The notes beneath the pieces were generated by a model. That model ran no database searches. It was not told where the DNA came from and saw only the letters and a program-made list of their open reading frames with translations. DNA of 64,000 nt from Exiguobacterium sp. SL-9 (GTDB lineage Bacteria > Bacillota > Bacilli > Exiguobacteriales > Exiguobacteriaceae): positions 124,001 through 188,000 of the forward strand of contig NZ_SJUO01000002.1 in assembly GCF_004336985.1 (NCBI RefSeq). The letters run 5' to 3'. The translations under genes were made by a program, and so were the position numbers. This document shows, in pieces, positions 16,522-25,352 of the stretch (positions within the stretch are counted from its first letter, which is position 1; each line of letters starts with the position of its first letter).

Positions 16522-17298
16522 ATGTTCAAAAAGTTATTATCATCGATCGGAATCGGTGCCGCGACGGTGGATACGCGACTCGAAGAGAGTGCTTGTGTGC
16601 CAGGCGGAACACTGAATGGTGTCGTCCATATCAAGGGCGGCAGCACCGAGCAATCGGTCGACCGGATTTACATCTTCTTCAACACGCTCTACAAGCATGA
16701 GGTGAACGACAAGACGACGTACTCGACGTTCACGATCGAGAAAATCTTGTTGAACGAAGCGCCGTTTATGATCGGTCCCGAAGAAGTGAAGGAAATCCCA
16801 TTCACAATTGACGTGCCGTTTAACACGCCGATTTCGGTAAGCCAATCGAAGTCGTGGATCGAGACCGGGCTCGATATCGCCCAGGCCGTCGACCCGAAAG
16901 ACGAGGACTCGATTCTCGTCAAACCAAATCACGCGCAACAAGTCGTCCTCGACGTGCTTGACGATATCGGCTTCCGCTTGAAAAAAGCCGATACGGAGAT
17001 GCTTCCGGCCCGCCATCGTTCTGGTCGCCTCCCGATCGCCCAAGAACTCGAATATTCACCGAACGGGACGAGCTATGGGCGCAAACTCGATGAGCTTGAA
17101 GTCGTCATGCTTCAAACGGAGTCTTCCCTTGACCTATTGATCCAAGTCGACAAGAGCGTCCATAATCTCGGCAGTCTGTTCGCCGACTTGACCGGGACCG
17201 ATGAGTCGACACACCGCCTCAGCTACACGAACGCCGAGCTCGCCTCGCCCGAGCGCATCCGAAGCGACCTCGAGACGTTGATTGAACGTTCCATCTGA
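16522..17298 (+). CDS. spo0M: Spo0M-like arrestin-fold protein
   Basis: A 258-residue protein of the Spo0M family: N-terminal KKLLSSIGIGAATVDTRLE, VPGGTLNGVVHIKGG, then ESSLDLLIQVDKS near the C-terminus. In Bacillus Spo0M modulates sporulation and envelope-related processes and has an arrestin-like beta-sandwich. AAAGGAGGATC lies before the ATG at 16522. Its presence in an apparently non-sporulating organism points to a broader role. Confidence 0.85.
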   Translation: MFKKLLSSIGIGAATVDTRLEESACVPGGTLNGVVHIKGGSTEQSVDRIYIFFNTLYKHEVNDKTTYSTFTIEKILLNEAPFMIGPEEVKEIPFTIDVPFNTPISVSQSKSWIETGLDIAQAVDPKDEDSILVKPNHAQQVVLDVLDDIGFRLKKADTEMLPARHRSGRLPIAQELEYSPNGTSYGRKLDELEVVMLQTESSLDLLIQVDKSVHNLGSLFADLTGTDESTHRLSYTNAELASPERIRSDLETLIERSI

Positions 17299-17305
17299 AC
17301 CATGC

Positions 17306-17334
17306 AGCCACGGAAACAGATCCGTGGCTTTTTT
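17306..17334 (+). terminator. Terminator of spo0M
   Basis: AGCCACGGA and TCCGTGGCT arms with a six-T tail. Confidence 0.85.
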
Positions 17335-17340
17335 GATACG

Positions 17341-17369
17341 AAAAATCCTGCCCTCGGTCGAAGGCAGGA
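17341..17369 (-). terminator. Terminator of the bkd operon
   Basis: TCCTGCC (17346-17352) and GGCAGGA (17363-17369), with five T on the minus strand, just after bkdB. Confidence 0.75.
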
Positions 17370-17375
17370 CGTGAA

Positions 17376-18698
17376 TCAGTAGAGCGTATACGTGTCCGGG
17401 TCGATCGATTCGAGCGACTGCTTAATCGCCTGCAAGAATTGACCGGCGACGAGACCGTCGAGGACGCGGTGGTCGACCGACATACACAAGTTGACCATAT
17501 CACGCGCCGCGAACATCCCGTTCACCCAAACGGGACGTTTCACGATCGACTCGACCGACAAAATCGCCGCTTGCGGGTAGTTCAAAATCGGCGCAGATTG
17601 AATCGAACCGAACGCACCGGTGTTATTGATCGTGAACGTGCCGCCGCGCATCTCGTCCGCTTTCAAACGGTTGCCGCGGGCACGGGCCGCCACGTCTTGA
17701 AGGGCGACAGCGAGCCCTTTGATGTTCTTCTCGTCCGCATGTTTGATGACCGGCACGTAGAGGGCATCGTTCGCCGCGACGGCGACCGATAGATGGATGT
17801 CTTGGTGGACTTTGATGTGATCGCCCGCCCATTCCGAGTTCATCATCGGGTGTTTTTTCAGCGCCTCGATGGCCGCCTTCATAAAGAACGGCATGAACGT
17901 CAATTTGACACCTTCCCGTTTGAAGAATTCGTCTTTCAACTTGGCCCGGGTCGTGACGAGGTTCGTCACATCGACTTCGATCATGAGCCACGCATGCGGG
18001 GCCTCATGTTTCGAGCGGACCATGTTGTTGGCGATCGCTTGACGGACACCTGCCGTCGGAATCAACTCGACGCGGTCCGATGAGACGTCAGGAGCTGTCG
18101 TTACCGACGCCGTGACAGCCGGTGCGGCGACCGTCTCAGGTACGTCGAGCTTCGTTTGTGTCATCGTCTCTTGGACTGGTGCCTGCGTCGCCGCTTCCGG
18201 CTTGACCGGACGGCCTTCTGACAAGTAGCGGAGGACATCTTTGCGCGTGATGCGACCACCGAGGCCACTGCCGTCGAGTTCGTTCAAGTCGATCGCGTTC
18301 TCATTGGCGAGTCGGATGACGGCTGGCGAGAAACGGCCGTTATTCTGTTTTCGTGGCGCGGCCGACGCTGCAGTGACCGTTTGCTTCGTCTCGACCGGTG
18401 CCGCTTCGACTTGTGCCGGTTCTGCTTCCACTTCTGCTTTCGCCGGCGACGACTCGCCACCTTCGACTTCCATGACGAGGACCGGTGTGCCGACGGCGAC
18501 CGTGTCCCCTTCACTGATTAAAATCTGTTTCACGATGCCGGCACTTGTCGCCGGAATCTCAGCGGTTACTTTATCGGTCATAACCTCGGCGAGTGGCTCA
18601 TACTCCTCGACGCGGTCACCTGGTTTGACGAGAAACGTTGTAATCGTCCCCTCCGTGACACTTTCCCCGAGCTGTGGCATGTTAATTGACTGTTCCAT
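17376..18698 (-). CDS. bkdB: Branched-chain 2-oxoacid dehydrogenase E2 (dihydrolipoamide acyltransferase)
   Basis: A 440-residue E2 subunit. One lipoyl domain (1-78; lipoyl Lys in VMTDKVTAE), an Ala/Pro/Glu-rich linker, a peripheral subunit-binding domain (~118-160; SPAVIRLANENAID, GLGGRITRKDV), a second linker and a catalytic domain (~205-440) ending with MSVDHRVLDG. It transfers branched acyl groups to CoA. Last gene of the operon. Its products prime iso/anteiso fatty acid synthesis. Confidence 0.93.
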   Translation of the reverse strand: MEQSINMPQLGESVTEGTITTFLVKPGDRVEEYEPLAEVMTDKVTAEIPATSAGIVKQILISEGDTVAVGTPVLVMEVEGGESSPAKAEVEAEPAQVEAAPVETKQTVTAASAAPRKQNNGRFSPAVIRLANENAIDLNELDGSGLGGRITRKDVLRYLSEGRPVKPEAATQAPVQETMTQTKLDVPETVAAPAVTASVTTAPDVSSDRVELIPTAGVRQAIANNMVRSKHEAPHAWLMIEVDVTNLVTTRAKLKDEFFKREGVKLTFMPFFMKAAIEALKKHPMMNSEWAGDHIKVHQDIHLSVAVAANDALYVPVIKHADEKNIKGLAVALQDVAARARGNRLKADEMRGGTFTINNTGAFGSIQSAPILNYPQAAILSVESIVKRPVWVNGMFAARDMVNLCMSVDHRVLDGLVAGQFLQAIKQSLESIDPDTYTLY

Positions 18699-18709
18699 AT
18701 GACCCCTCC

Positions 18710-19690
18710 TTAAAAGGCGGCGAGCTGACGAGCCCGCTCCGCGATTTTTTCAGGGGATACGATGAAGAACTTTTCCATCGGTGGTGCATACGGCATCGAC
18801 GGAACGTCAGGTCCCGCCAGACGCTCGATCGGCGCATCGAGTTCGAACAGCGCTTTCTCCGCGATGATGGCCGCAACTTCCCCGATGATGCTGCCTTCTT
18901 TATTGTCCTCGGTGACGAGGAGTACTTTCCCGGTCTTTTTGACGGCTTCGACAATCCCCTCTTGGTCGAGCGGATAGATCGTGCGCAAATCGAGGATGTG
19001 CGTGCTGATGCCTTCGGCTTCGAGCGTCTTCGCCGCTTCCTGGGCCATATGGACACACAGACCATACGTGATGATCGTGATGTCGTCACCTTCCCGCTTG
19101 ACGGCGGCCTTGCCGATTTCGACCGTATAGTCGTCGGTCGGAAGGTCGGCTTTCAAGAGGCGGTACGCCCGTTTATGTTCGAAGAAGAGGACCGGGTCGT
19201 TCGAGCGGATGGCCGACTTGAGCAATCCTTTCGCATCGACCGGATCAGATGGGATGACGACTTTGAGTCCAGGCGTCGAGTTGAACATCGCCTCGACCGA
19301 TTGGGAGTGATAGAGCGCGCCATGAATCCCGCCGCCGAACGGTGCTCGGATGACCATCGGGCACGTCCAATCGTTATTTGAACGGTAACGGATTTTTGCC
19401 GCTTCGGAGACGATTTGGTTGACCGCCGGCATGATGAAGTCGGCGAATTGCATTTCGGCGATCGGACGCATGCCATACATGGCCGCCCCGATTCCGACAC
19501 CTGCGATCGCGCTCTCGGCGAGCGGCGCATCGATGACGCGGTCCTCGCCGTACTTCTCAATCAAGCCTTGCGTCGCGCGGAACACACCGCCTCGAACGCC
19601 GACATCTTCCCCGAGCACGAAGACGTTCTCATCGCGTTCCATCTCTTCGTGAATCGCTTCGTTGATCGCTTCAATAAACGTTTTCATCAC
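18710..19690 (-). CDS. bkdAB: Branched-chain 2-oxoacid dehydrogenase E1 beta
   Basis: A 326-residue transketolase-like subunit, pyrimidine-binding half of the thiamine diphosphate E1 heterotetramer. Signature pieces: GEDVGVRGGVFRAT (~27), DAPLAESAIAGVGIGAA (~54), PFGGGIHGALYHSQS (~124) and the C-terminal RLAGPDVPSMPYAPPMEKF. Start overlaps the E1 alpha stop (ATGA), so the two chains are made in equal amount. Works with BkdAA, BkdB and LpdV on the keto acids of Val, Leu and Ile. Confidence 0.93.
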   Translation of the reverse strand: MMKTFIEAINEAIHEEMERDENVFVLGEDVGVRGGVFRATQGLIEKYGEDRVIDAPLAESAIAGVGIGAAMYGMRPIAEMQFADFIMPAVNQIVSEAAKIRYRSNNDWTCPMVIRAPFGGGIHGALYHSQSVEAMFNSTPGLKVVIPSDPVDAKGLLKSAIRSNDPVLFFEHKRAYRLLKADLPTDDYTVEIGKAAVKREGDDITIITYGLCVHMAQEAAKTLEAEGISTHILDLRTIYPLDQEGIVEAVKKTGKVLLVTEDNKEGSIIGEVAAIIAEKALFELDAPIERLAGPDVPSMPYAPPMEKFFIVSPEKIAERARQLAAF

Positions 19691-20694
19691 ATTTCCCCCT
19701 CGTACACATGGTCCATCGTCGATTCAGGAGACGCATATGGTGCCTTATCGGCGTATGCAGTCGCCTCATTGACTTCACGATCGACATTCGCCTCGATTTC
19801 TGCGAGTTCTTCCTCGGTCATGACGCCATCTTCAATCAAACGCTTCCGGAACAATTGATTCCCGTCGCGATTCTTAAGGTCAGCCAACTCTTCGACCGAG
19901 CGGTACGCTTTGTCATCGTCATCCGACGAGTGCGGTACGAGACGTTCGACTTCGGCTTCGATGAGCGTCGGGCCTTCGCCGCGAAGTGCGCGGGCGCGGG
20001 CTTCTTTCACGGCGACATAGACGGCGATCGGATCTGTCCCATCGACCGTGACGCCCGGCATCCCGTAACCTTTGGCGCGGTCAGATACGCGCTCGCAAGC
20101 GAGTTGCTTCGAGAGCGGTACCGAGATGGCGTATTTGTTGTTCTCACAGAACAAAATCACAGGCAACTTATGCACGCCCGCGAAGTTTGCACCTTCGTGG
20201 AAGTCACCTTGGTTCGATGAGCCTTCTCCGAACGAGACGAACGTGACGAGCTCTTCTTTTTTCAGTTTGGCGGCGAGCGCCACACCGACCGCATGCGGCA
20301 CTTGTGTCGTCACTGGAGACGAGCCCGTCACGATGCGATGCTGTTTCGAACCGAAATGGCCCGGCATTTGACGGCCACCTGAGTTTGGGTCTTCCGCCTT
20401 GGCGAACGCCGACAACATCAAATCGCGAGCCGTCTGTCCAAAGTGGAGGACAACGGCGACATCACGGTAATACGGAAGAATATAGTCCGTCCCTTTTTCG
20501 AGCGCGAACGCCGCCCCGACTTGGGCCGCCTCTTGTCCTTGACACGAGACGACGAAAGGGATTTTTCCGGCACGGTTCAATTTCCACATGCGCTCATCGA
20601 TTTTACGGGCACGGACCATTGTCTCGTACATCGCACCGAGGTCTTGTTTCGTCAATCCTAGTTCCTCATATGAATTCACAGTCATCTGTTCCAT
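19687..20694 (-). CDS. bkdAA: Branched-chain 2-oxoacid dehydrogenase E1 alpha
   Basis: A 335-residue thiamine diphosphate-dependent decarboxylase subunit. The diphosphate/Mg-binding motif runs from SFGEGSSNQGDFHEG (~152) to the NNKYAISVP stretch (~185). GRQMPGHFGSK (~107) and PHSSDDDDKAYR (phosphorylation-loop equivalent) are typical of E1 alpha. GGAGG precedes the ATG. It catalyses the irreversible first step of branched keto acid oxidation. Confidence 0.93.
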   Translation of the reverse strand: MEQMTVNSYEELGLTKQDLGAMYETMVRARKIDERMWKLNRAGKIPFVVSCQGQEAAQVGAAFALEKGTDYILPYYRDVAVVLHFGQTARDLMLSAFAKAEDPNSGGRQMPGHFGSKQHRIVTGSSPVTTQVPHAVGVALAAKLKKEELVTFVSFGEGSSNQGDFHEGANFAGVHKLPVILFCENNKYAISVPLSKQLACERVSDRAKGYGMPGVTVDGTDPIAVYVAVKEARARALRGEGPTLIEAEVERLVPHSSDDDDKAYRSVEELADLKNRDGNQLFRKRLIEDGVMTEEELAEIEANVDREVNEATAYADKAPYASPESTMDHVYEGEM

Positions 20695-20706
20695 TCTGTT
20701 TCCTCC

Positions 20707-22116
20707 TTAGGCGTGAATCGGTAATCCGTCAACGGCCAGTGCCGCTTCTTGGAACGCTTCGCTCAGCGCCGGGTGAGGATGGACGAGTTGGCCCATTTCC
20801 CATGCCGTGGCGTTCAAGACGAGAGCGAGTCCGCCTTCTGTGATCAGTTCTGTCGCTTTTGGTCCGACGATATGCACACCGAGCAGGTCGTCCGTTGACT
20901 TGTCCGACACGAGTTTGACGAATCCGTCCGCCTGTCCTTCGATGCGGGCCTTGCCGAGGCCGTTGAAGCGATACGTGCCCGTCTTCACTTCATGCCCGGC
21001 TGCTTTGGCACCTTCTTCGGTCATGCCGACCGATGCGACTTCCGGCACCCCGTACACGCAACGTGGGATCAACGCATAATCGAGCGGAGTCGGCTCGTGA
21101 CCGAGAATCGTCTCGACCGCCTTCACACCTTCTGCCGAGGCGACATGGGCGAGCTGGAGCTTGCCGATGCAGTCCCCGATGGCGAAGATGTGACGTTCTT
21201 TCGTCCGATACTGTTCATCAACTTGGATGACACCGTTCTCGACGACAATCGATGTGTTCTGTAACCCGAGATGTTCCGTATTGGCGACCCGTCCGACCGA
21301 GACGAGCACACACTCGACCGAGATCGTCTCTTCGCCGACCACGAGCGAGACAGCATCGGTTGCTACTTCTGTACGCTCCGGGTCGACGGTGACATTTTTC
21401 AACACACGGACGCCCCGTTTTTTCAGGAGTCGCTCGACTTCCCGTGACACCGCCTTGTCTTCGAGCGGCAACAGACGCTCCCCGACTTCAATCAGCGTGA
21501 CCTCAACATCAAGGTCGATAAGCATCGAGGCCCATTCGACACCGATGACCCCACCGCCGACGATGGCGATGGATTCTGGCAACTGCTCAAACTGAAGCAG
21601 GTCGTCCGAGTTCAAGATGCGTGTATGGTCAAACGGCAGGCCTGGCAGTTCGCGCGGAATCGACCCTGTCGCGATGATGAGTTGGTTCGGCAAGATGAGT
21701 TCGGACTCCCCGGATTCGTCTTCGACCGCGACCGTTCCCGGCTGCGGCGAGAAGATACTAGGTCCCAAAATCGATGCCTTTCCGCGAAACACCTCGATTT
21801 TACCTTGCTTCATCAAGTGCTCAATACCTTTTTCTAGTCCCGCGACCAAGTCGCGTTTGAACGACTGTGCCCGCTCCATGTTGAACGTGACGGCCTCTGT
21901 CTCAACACCGTACGTGCTCCCGTGTTTTGCCGTCTGATAGACGTGGGCCGCTTTCAACAACGCTTTCGTCGGGATGCAGCCTTTATGTAGACATGTCCCG
22001 CCGAGTTTCTCGGCCTCAACGATTGCGACAGTTTTCCCGGCTTGGGCCGCCTTGATGGCTGCGACATATCCGCCAGGACCGCCGCCGATGACGACGATCT
22101 CAAATTCTCGTGCCAT
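20707..22116 (-). CDS. lpdV: Dihydrolipoyl dehydrogenase (E3) of the bkd complex
   Basis: A 469-residue flavoprotein. FAD motif VIGGGPGGYVAA (~8), redox-active disulfide GGTCLHKGCIPTK (~40-52), NAD motif IVGGGVIGVEWA (~175) and the catalytic His in HPHPALSEAFQE (~443). It reoxidises the E2 lipoyl arm, passing electrons to NAD. Start at 22116 has GAGGGGG upstream and overlaps the buk end by 17 bases. Confidence 0.93.
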   Translation of the reverse strand: MAREFEIVVIGGGPGGYVAAIKAAQAGKTVAIVEAEKLGGTCLHKGCIPTKALLKAAHVYQTAKHGSTYGVETEAVTFNMERAQSFKRDLVAGLEKGIEHLMKQGKIEVFRGKASILGPSIFSPQPGTVAVEDESGESELILPNQLIIATGSIPRELPGLPFDHTRILNSDDLLQFEQLPESIAIVGGGVIGVEWASMLIDLDVEVTLIEVGERLLPLEDKAVSREVERLLKKRGVRVLKNVTVDPERTEVATDAVSLVVGEETISVECVLVSVGRVANTEHLGLQNTSIVVENGVIQVDEQYRTKERHIFAIGDCIGKLQLAHVASAEGVKAVETILGHEPTPLDYALIPRCVYGVPEVASVGMTEEGAKAAGHEVKTGTYRFNGLGKARIEGQADGFVKLVSDKSTDDLLGVHIVGPKATELITEGGLALVLNATAWEMGQLVHPHPALSEAFQEAALAVDGLPIHA

Positions 22117-23191
22117 GTGTATCCCCCTCATATTCTCGAACTGCTTCTTCATGTCGAATGGCCCGGAGTGCGCCTTCGGCGAGTGCCTTCAGCTCATCTT
22201 CGCCCGGATAGATGTGGACCGGCGCCAAATAGCCGACGCGCGCACTGATTTGCTCGGTCAGCCAAGTCGAATAGGCGATGCCACCCGTCAACAGAATCGC
22301 GTCGACGTCGCCGCGTAACGTGGCGCCATGTTTGGCGATTTCCTGGGCGACGCGGTATGCCATTGTCTCGTAAAGAAGAGCGGCCTGTTCATCGCCATCT
22401 GCCATGCGCTGTTCGATCTCGATCGCGTCGAACGTTCCGAGGTGGGCAAACAGCCCTCCGCGTCCGACGATTTTCTGTTTCATTTCCGACTCTTTATACC
22501 TGGTACTATAACATAGTTCTACTACCTGTCCAACAGGAATCGAGCCGGCCCGTTCCGGTGCGAGCGGCCCGTCGCCGTCGAGTCCGTTGTTCACATCGAT
22601 GACGGCCCCTTTGGCGTGGGCCCCGACTGTGATACCTCCTCCGAGATGGGCGATAATCAAGTTGAGCTGTTTGTAATCGCTTCCATTTTCGGCTGCGAAA
22701 CGTTTCGCGACCGCCTTTTGATTCAAGGCGTGAAAGATGCTGCGACGATTGATCTCTGGTATTCCCGTCTCACGAGCAAGCGGGCCTAGCTCATCGACGA
22801 CGACTGGATCGACGATGAAATTCGGTACCTGAAATAATTCACCGAGTTTATAAGCCAGTAATCCACCCAAGTTCGAGGCATGCATTCCGAAGCGACCGCT
22901 CGCCAAGTCTTCCCGCATGAGCGAGTTGACGGCGTACGTCCCCGATGTCATCGGGGCGAGCAAGCCGCCGCGACCGACGATCGCGGACAAATCTTCGCCC
23001 GCGATGCCCGTCTCAGCCAATAAGTTCCGCACTTCACGTTCACGATGCGGCAGTTGCTCCGGAAGTGACAATCCTGTGACGTCGGCTTCGTGACGGACGG
23101 TACGAGATAACATCTCGTCCGCTCCGTCAAACAAGCCGACCTTCGTCGACGTCGAACCCGGGTTGATGGCGAGAATGAGCTGTCGTGTCAT
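22100..23191 (-). CDS. buk: Butyrate / branched-chain fatty acid kinase
   Basis: A 363-residue ASKHA-fold kinase (acetate kinase family): INPGSTSTKVGLF (~8-20), PVVVDELGPLARETGIPEI, LIAHLGGGITVGAH (~175) and ILLTGGIAYS (~295). With Ptb it turns butyryl- or isobutyryl-CoA into acid plus ATP, or the reverse to make CoA primers from exogenous acids. The ATG at 23191 follows the bcd stop directly. A FapR-like palindrome lies inside the gene (22494-22511). Confidence 0.92.
   Translation of the reverse strand: MTRQLILAINPGSTSTKVGLFDGADEMLSRTVRHEADVTGLSLPEQLPHREREVRNLLAETGIAGEDLSAIVGRGGLLAPMTSGTYAVNSLMREDLASGRFGMHASNLGGLLAYKLGELFQVPNFIVDPVVVDELGPLARETGIPEINRRSIFHALNQKAVAKRFAAENGSDYKQLNLIIAHLGGGITVGAHAKGAVIDVNNGLDGDGPLAPERAGSIPVGQVVELCYSTRYKESEMKQKIVGRGGLFAHLGTFDAIEIEQRMADGDEQAALLYETMAYRVAQEIAKHGATLRGDVDAILLTGGIAYSTWLTEQISARVGYLAPVHIYPGEDELKALAEGALRAIRHEEAVREYEGDTHGTRI
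22494..22511. promoter_or_regulatory. Intragenic FapR-like palindrome in buk
   Basis: TTATACCTGGTACTATAA is an 18-base near-palindrome sharing the 16-mer TTTATACCTGGTACTA exactly with the accB promoter box (39514-39529). On the coding strand it falls over Tyr-Ser-Thr-Arg-Tyr-Lys codons. Regulation here is speculative. Confidence 0.35.
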
Positions 23192-23192
23192 C

Positions 23193-24314
23193 TCAGCGCC
23201 CACCGAGCAAACTCTTTTCGACTTTCAAGAACTGGCTGCGCGAGCGCGACATCATCTGAATCCGCTCCTCTGCCATCTTCTCGGCGGCGACATGCGTCGG
23301 TACCCCGTCGCGCTCAGCGATCTCGAAGACGCGCTGCATGTTGTCATAGATGAGTTCGACTTTCTTCATCGCCCGCTCACGGTTATAGCCTTCGAGCTCG
23401 TCGGCCACGTTGATGACACCGCCCGCGTTGATGACGAAGTCTGGCGCGTAAAGAATGCCGCGCTCCTCGAGCATGTCCCCGTGACGATCCTCGGCGAGTT
23501 GGTTGTTCGCAGCACCAGCCACGATTTGGGCTTTAAGCATCGGAATCGTCTTGTCATTGATGACAGCTCCGAGCGCACACGGGGCAAAGATGTCACAATC
23601 GACCGCATAAATTTCGTCCGGTTTGACGACCGTCGCTCCGAAGTCCGTCTCAGCACGTTTGAGCGCTTCTTCGTTAATGTCGGTGACGACCAAGTGTGCC
23701 CCTTCTTCATGCAGGTGACGGCACAAGTTGTAGGCGACGTTCCCGACCCCTTGGACGGCGACCGTCTTGCCGGCGAGCGAGTCCGAACCAAACTTCCATT
23801 TTGCCGCCGCCTTCATGCCACGATAGACACCGTACGCCGTCACTGGAGACGGGTTACCGCTCGAGCCGAACGCAGGGCTGACGCCGGTCACATAATCGGT
23901 CTCCATGTGGATGAAGTCCATATCGGCGACCGTCGTGTTGACGTCCTCTGCCGTGATATAACGGCCACTTAGTGATTGCACGTAACGACCGAACGCTCTG
24001 AACATCGCCTCTGACTTGTCCGTCTTCGCATTCCCGATAATGACGGCCTTGCCGCCCCCGAGATTGAGCCCAGCCGCCGCATTTTTATACGTCATGCCTT
24101 TGGCGAGACGGAGGACGTCCGTGAGCGCCTCTTCTTCCGAGGCATAGTTCCACATGCGCAGCCCCCCGAGTGCAGGTCCAAGCGTCGTGTCATGAATTGC
24201 GATAATCGCCTTCAATCCTGATGCCTGGTCTTGACAAAAGACGATTTGCTCATAGTCCTCCGCCTGTAAGACGTCGAAAATACGAAAACGTGGTTCCATG
24301 TTTGTTTCCATCAT
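23193..24314 (-). CDS. bcd: Branched-chain amino acid (leucine) dehydrogenase
   Basis: A 373-residue Glu/Leu/Phe/Val dehydrogenase: [11 protein letters not shown] (~44), catalytic Lys region [19 protein letters not shown] (~73-91), NAD motif [13 protein letters not shown] (~178) and [14 protein letters not shown] (~260). It deaminates Leu, Val and Ile to keto acids for the bkd complex. GGAGGAA lies eight bases before the ATG at 24314; another ATG directly follows it. Confidence 0.92.
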   Translation of the reverse strand: MMETNMEPRFRIFDVLQAEDYEQIVFCQDQASGLKAIIAIHDTTLGPALGGLRMWNYASEEEALTDVLRLAKGMTYKNAAAGLNLGGGKAVIIGNAKTDKSEAMFRAFGRYVQSLSGRYITAEDVNTTVADMDFIHMETDYVTGVSPAFGSSGNPSPVTAYGVYRGMKAAAKWKFGSDSLAGKTVAVQGVGNVAYNLCRHLHEEGAHLVVTDINEEALKRAETDFGATVVKPDEIYAVDCDIFAPCALGAVINDKTIPMLKAQIVAGAANNQLAEDRHGDMLEERGILYAPDFVINAGGVINVADELEGYNRERAMKKVELIYDNMQRVFEIAERDGVPTHVAAEKMAEERIQMMSRSRSQFLKVEKSLLGGR

Positions 24315-24333
24315 TAATGATTCCTCCATAAGT

Positions 24334-25230
24334 TTATTTTTTGGCATGTAAGAGCGCGAACGCGAGTGAGTAAAGCTTGGCCTCGGCCGTATCGGCCCGG
24401 CTTGTCAAAACGACCGGTGCGGCCGCACCGACGACGATGGCCGCCACGCTCGCTCCGGCAAAATACATCATCGACTTATAAAGGACGTTGCCGACCTCTA
24501 TGTATGGGACGAGCAATAAATCGGCTTGTCCTGCGACCTCGCTAGCGATGCCTTTTTGTTGGGCCGCGACCATATCGACGGCATTGTCGAGCGCGAGCGG
24601 CCCGTCGACGACACAGCCTTTGATCTGGCCGCGCCGGTTCATCTGACTGAGCAGTGCAGCGTCGAGTGTCGCTGTCATCTGCGGGTTAACGACCTCGACC
24701 GCCCCAATCGCAGCCACTTTAGGCGACACGTAACCAATGTCATGCATCGCCGCAACAGCGTTGTGAATGATCTCGACTTTTTCATCGAGTGTCGGGGCGA
24801 TGTGGATCGCGGCATCGGTCACGCCGATCAGCCGTTCTCGATTCGGGATTTGGAACAGAGCGATATGACTGAGTGTTCGGTTCGTCCTCAGTCCCGCCTC
24901 GCGGCTGAGCACAGCTTTCATAAACGTCGATGTCGCGACCATTCCTTTCATGAGCACATCGGCTTCCCCTGTCTTGACGGCGAGCGTCGCCCGTTTGGCA
25001 ATCTCTCTGTCGCCCTTGACGTGGATGATGTCGACTGCATCCTCGTCGATGCCCTGTTCGTCACATAACCGTTTGATTTCTCGGGCATCCCCGATTAGTT
25101 TAAATCGAGATAATCCGTGATCGGTCGCGAGCTTGACAGCGCGGATGACTTCTAAGTCGGCCGCCCCAGCAATCGAGACGGTTCGCCCGTGCAGCTGTTT
25201 CGCTTGTTCGAGCATCCGTTCAAAATTCAT
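24334..25230 (-). CDS. ptb: Phosphate butyryltransferase
   Basis: A 298-residue phosphotransacetylase-family enzyme: [20 protein letters not shown] (~93), [33 protein letters not shown] and a Ser/Gly-poor C-terminus [19 protein letters not shown]. It interconverts acyl-CoA and acyl phosphate, feeding Buk. First gene of the bkd operon; the sigma-54 promoter ends about 25 bases upstream of its GGGGGGAC site. Confidence 0.92.
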   Translation of the reverse strand: MNFERMLEQAKQLHGRTVSIAGAADLEVIRAVKLATDHGLSRFKLIGDAREIKRLCDEQGIDEDAVDIIHVKGDREIAKRATLAVKTGEADVLMKGMVATSTFMKAVLSREAGLRTNRTLSHIALFQIPNRERLIGVTDAAIHIAPTLDEKVEIIHNAVAAMHDIGYVSPKVAAIGAVEVVNPQMTATLDAALLSQMNRRGQIKGCVVDGPLALDNAVDMVAAQQKGIASEVAGQADLLLVPYIEVGNVLYKSMMYFAGASVAAIVVGAAAPVVLTSRADTAEAKLYSLAFALLHAKK

Positions 25231-25264
25231 GTATGTCCCCCCTTGCCTGTCTTCTCTTATTACC

Positions 25265-25282
25265 ATGCAAGTTTGATGCCAA
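25265..25282 (-). promoter_or_regulatory. Sigma-54 (-24/-12) promoter of the bkd operon
   Basis: On the minus strand TTGGCAT-CAAAC-TTGCAT: the GG and GC doublets and the five-base spacing of the sigma-54 consensus (TGGCAC-N5-TTGC) are intact. Expected start is near 25253, upstream of ptb. Its activator BkdR is encoded next door. Confidence 0.9.
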
Positions 25283-25284
25283 CT

Positions 25285-25299
25285 TTGAAAGCGCTTTAA
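25285..25299. promoter_or_regulatory. cre-like (CcpA) site upstream of the bkd promoter
   Basis: TTGAAAGCGCTTTAA, a near-perfect dyad. Read on the minus strand it matches 14 of 15 of the cre consensus WTGNAANCGNWNNCW. It lies three bases upstream of the -24 element, between promoter and activator-binding region, well placed for carbon catabolite control. Confidence 0.55.
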
Positions 25300-25352
25300 T
25301 TAGTGGACTACCATGCATTTATTTGCTTAGTATGAAAACATGTGCAGGCAAT

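Noticed and set aside
17376-25230. Horizontal transfer of the bkd operon
   Set aside because: Gene order equals that of Bacillus and base composition matches the flanks.
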